A stretch of 64,000 nt of DNA. Origin: Robiginitomaculum sp. (GTDB lineage Bacteria; Pseudomonadota; Alphaproteobacteria; Caulobacterales; Maricaulaceae). The stretch is taken from assembly GCA_021776595.1 (NCBI GenBank), contig JAJFFP010000037.1:1-64000 (forward strand). The letters are read 5' to 3'. A program made the position numbers and the translations under genes. The notes beneath the pieces are model-generated. The model did not search any database and was not told the origin of the DNA. It was given only the letters and a program-made list of their open reading frames with translations. Below, piece by piece: positions 62,526 to 64,000 of this stretch (the first letter of the stretch is position 1; each line of letters begins with the position of its first letter).

Positions 62526-63146
62526 ATGAGCGGTTCCTGCGGCGACAATTGCGATACTTTTGATGGTGCCAGCGCCAGGTATAAGCGTGCCCTTTGGGCC
62601 GTCATCGCCATTAACGGCATCATGTTTGTGGTCGAGATGAGCGCCGGTTTTGCTTCCCAGTCCACGGCGTTGCGCGCCGATGCGCTTGATTTTCTGGGTG
62701 ATACGCTCACCTATATGCTTTCTCTTCTCGTGATTGGCATGAGCCTTCACATCCGCGCCAAAGCCTCCCTTATCAAAGGCATCAGTCTTCTGGCCATGGG
62801 CCTGTTTGTGGCCAGCACCGCCATCTGGCAAATATTTTCCCCCGGATTACCCGAAGCACCGATGATGGGCGGCATTGGATTTTTGGCGCTGATGGCAAAC
62901 CTGCTTAGCGTATTTATCCTGCTGCGCTTCAAAGATGGTGATTCCAATGTGCGCTCGGTCTGGCTGTGCTCACGCAATGATGCCATAGGCAATATCGCAG
63001 TTATGGGCGCAGCCCTGATGGTTGCCCTCACTCAAAGCCATTGGCCTGACTTGATTGTTGCCCTGGCCATGAGCGGCCTGTTTCTTAGCTCCGCCTGGCA
63101 GATCATCAGCCACGCCAGAGCCGAGTTGAAGCCTCAAATTGCATGA
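62526..63146 (+). CDS. CDF-type cation efflux transporter without cytoplasmic domain
   Basis: The 206-residue membrane protein has six helices of the cation diffusion facilitator core and no C-terminal cytoplasmic domain. Metal-site residues are ADALDFLGD in helix 2 (Asp replaces His) and SRNDAIGN in helix 5. The N-terminus has a Cys pair (GSCGDNC). I prefer ATG 62526 with AAGGAT before it, since ATG 62508 would leave only about six leader bases after the predicted transcript start. It is controlled by the divergent MerR regulator, so a toxic metal (Zn, Cd, Co or the like) is the probable substrate. Confidence 0.85.
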   Translation: MSGSCGDNCDTFDGASARYKRALWAVIAINGIMFVVEMSAGFASQSTALRADALDFLGDTLTYMLSLLVIGMSLHIRAKASLIKGISLLAMGLFVASTAIWQIFSPGLPEAPMMGGIGFLALMANLLSVFILLRFKDGDSNVRSVWLCSRNDAIGNIAVMGAALMVALTQSHWPDLIVALAMSGLFLSSAWQIISHARAELKPQIA

Positions 63147-63183
63147 TTATATCAGGCTCCGGCCAACCGGGCAGAACCTAGGT

Positions 63184-63416
63184 TTATCCCCGGTTTCATG
63201 AGGGGTATTATGGGTCAACAAGGCTCATTTATAGGACGATAAAAGGATGATAAGGGACAATTTAGGGACATTTGAGGGACAGCGTGAGGGGTAATAAGGG
63301 GCACCTGTTATCCCTCAAGGGTTAATCCAAAGAATTTTTTATAAATAAGTTTAATGCACCATAGACTTATCCCCGCCCACCAAAACGCGCGTATAATCTC
63401 GCAATTTGGGTTGAGT
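63184..63416. repeat. Phased CCCT repeat element, copy 3 (core inverted)
   Basis: Read on the minus strand, 63190-63315 holds the core with CCCT-type motifs in the same order as copies 1 and 2 (CCCCTTATTACCCCTCACGC, then TGTCCCTCAAATG). The end module at 63367-63416 (TTATCCCCGC, TATAAT, CGCAATTTGGG) is on the plus strand, as in the other copies. So the core is flipped relative to the module. It lies next to the tadC stop, with no gene in 63147-63428. Confidence 0.65.
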
Positions 63417-63428
63417 ATTTACCTGTTA

Positions 63429-64000
63429 TTATTTTCCCATATCCTGAAAACGGATAATCGCCGGGCCGAGGATCACCACAAACAGAACCGGCAGAAAAAA
63501 TACAATCATGGGAACGGTCAGTTTGGCGGGCAAGGCAGCGGCTTTCTTTTCCGCCTGGGCCATCCGCATATCGCGGTTTTCCTTGGCCATAACCCGCAAA
63601 GAAGTGCCAAGGGGCGTGCCATAACGCTCAGCCTGGATAAGTGAGGTGGCCACCGCTTTTACGCCTGGGTGGTTGGTGCGCCGGGCAAGGTTTTCATAGG
63701 CCTGTCGTCGTTCGCCAAGATAACTCAGTTCGGCCGTGGTCAGTGACATTTCCTCTGCCAGCTCAATCGAATTGGTGCCCACTTCGGCTGCAACTTTTTG
63801 AAAAGCAGCCTCGATCGACATGCCAGCTTCCACACAGATCAGCAACAGATCAAGCGCGTCCGGAAATGCCCGCATAATGGACTCGCGCCGTTTGGAAGCC
63901 AGATTGGTCAGGTAAATTACGGGGGCATAATAACCAATCACCGCCAATACCAGGGCCATGGCCAGACGCGTCATTGGTGGCTTGCCCATATCATTAAGGA
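63429..64000 (-). CDS. Type II secretion F-domain protein of the TadC type, 5-prime end outside the window
   Basis: TadC is an inner-membrane platform protein for Tad (Flp) pilus assembly. The visible 186 residues hold RAFPDALDLLLICVEAGMSIEAAFQKVAAEVG, the F-domain signature, YGTPLGTSLRVMAKENRDMRMAQAEKKAAALPAKLTVPMI and a C-terminal membrane helix. Full-length TadC is near 320 residues, and the frame stays open to the window edge, so the first part is missing. tadB is probably upstream. Confidence 0.9.
   Translation of the reverse strand, partial: LNDMGKPPMTRLAMALVLAVIGYYAPVIYLTNLASKRRESIMRAFPDALDLLLICVEAGMSIEAAFQKVAAEVGTNSIELAEEMSLTTAELSYLGERRQAYENLARRTNHPGVKAVATSLIQAERYGTPLGTSLRVMAKENRDMRMAQAEKKAAALPAKLTVPMIVFFLPVLFVVILGPAIIRFQDMGK

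Overview
The window comes from an alphaproteobacterium with a Caulobacter-like way of building its flagellum. The evidence is a set of flagellar genes with alphaproteobacterial accessories (FliX, an FlbY/FlgN-type protein, a CheL-type rod-binding protein, DUF6468 and MotE behind FliM), exact CtrA-type boxes (TTAA-N7-TTAA) in front of fliO, fliX/flgI and a TipN-like polarity gene, and a DksA with the reduced alphaproteobacterial zinc finger. I cannot name the genus. Gene content would fit Caulobacterales, Hyphomonadales, Parvularculales or a neighbouring order. Base composition looks close to balanced.

Layout. (1) 0.4-3.4 kb: flgB-flgC-fliE on the minus strand and fliO-fliP on the plus strand, diverging around a DUF924 gene and a CtrA box. 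(2) 3.5-7.9 kb: a secreted von Willebrand A protein with four C-terminal repeats, a lipoprotein serine hydrolase, and a soluble zinc-domain chemoreceptor that closes the flgI operon. (3) 7.9-17.3 kb: flgI-rod protein-FlbY, divergent fliX-dksA, an ECF sigma factor with a membrane partner, msrPQ, and flgF-flgG-flgA-flgH. (4) 17.5-21.0 kb: fliL-fliM-DUF6468-motE and an HPt protein. (5) 21.0-21.6 kb: a repeat cluster without genes. (6) 21.6-25.4 kb: SulP transporter, cytochrome c, murA and tRNA-Thr.

(7) 25.4-34.3 kb is the most accessory part: a glycosyltransferase, a sulfotransferase, an MmgE/PrpD protein, a nucleotidyltransferase, then three genes resembling the head-spike module of gene transfer agents (DUF2793 protein, spike base, lectin-like fibre), an OmpA-family protein and small membrane proteins. 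(8) 34.3-37.7 kb: FrnE-like oxidoreductase, a ketoacyl synthase III, a GST and a DsrE protein. (9) 38-47 kb: rpoD, dnaG, a brnTA toxin-antitoxin locus whose toxin gene carries a stop codon, yqeY, carA, chaN and an orphan peptide-binding lipoprotein. (10) 47-54.5 kb: the TipN-like gene and the glycine cleavage operon gcvT-gcvH-gcvPA-gcvPB behind a tandem glycine riboswitch. (11) 54.5-64 kb: mutL, small regulatory and hydrolase genes, prmA, a MerR regulator facing a CDF-type transporter across a classic 19-bp-spacer promoter, and the cut-off end of a tadC gene.

Four repeat families are scattered between genes. The most unusual is a roughly 213-bp element with three copies (near 0.2, 21.3 and 63.3 kb). 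It is built from CCCT-type motifs spaced close to one DNA helical turn apart and ends in a conserved 45-bp module.
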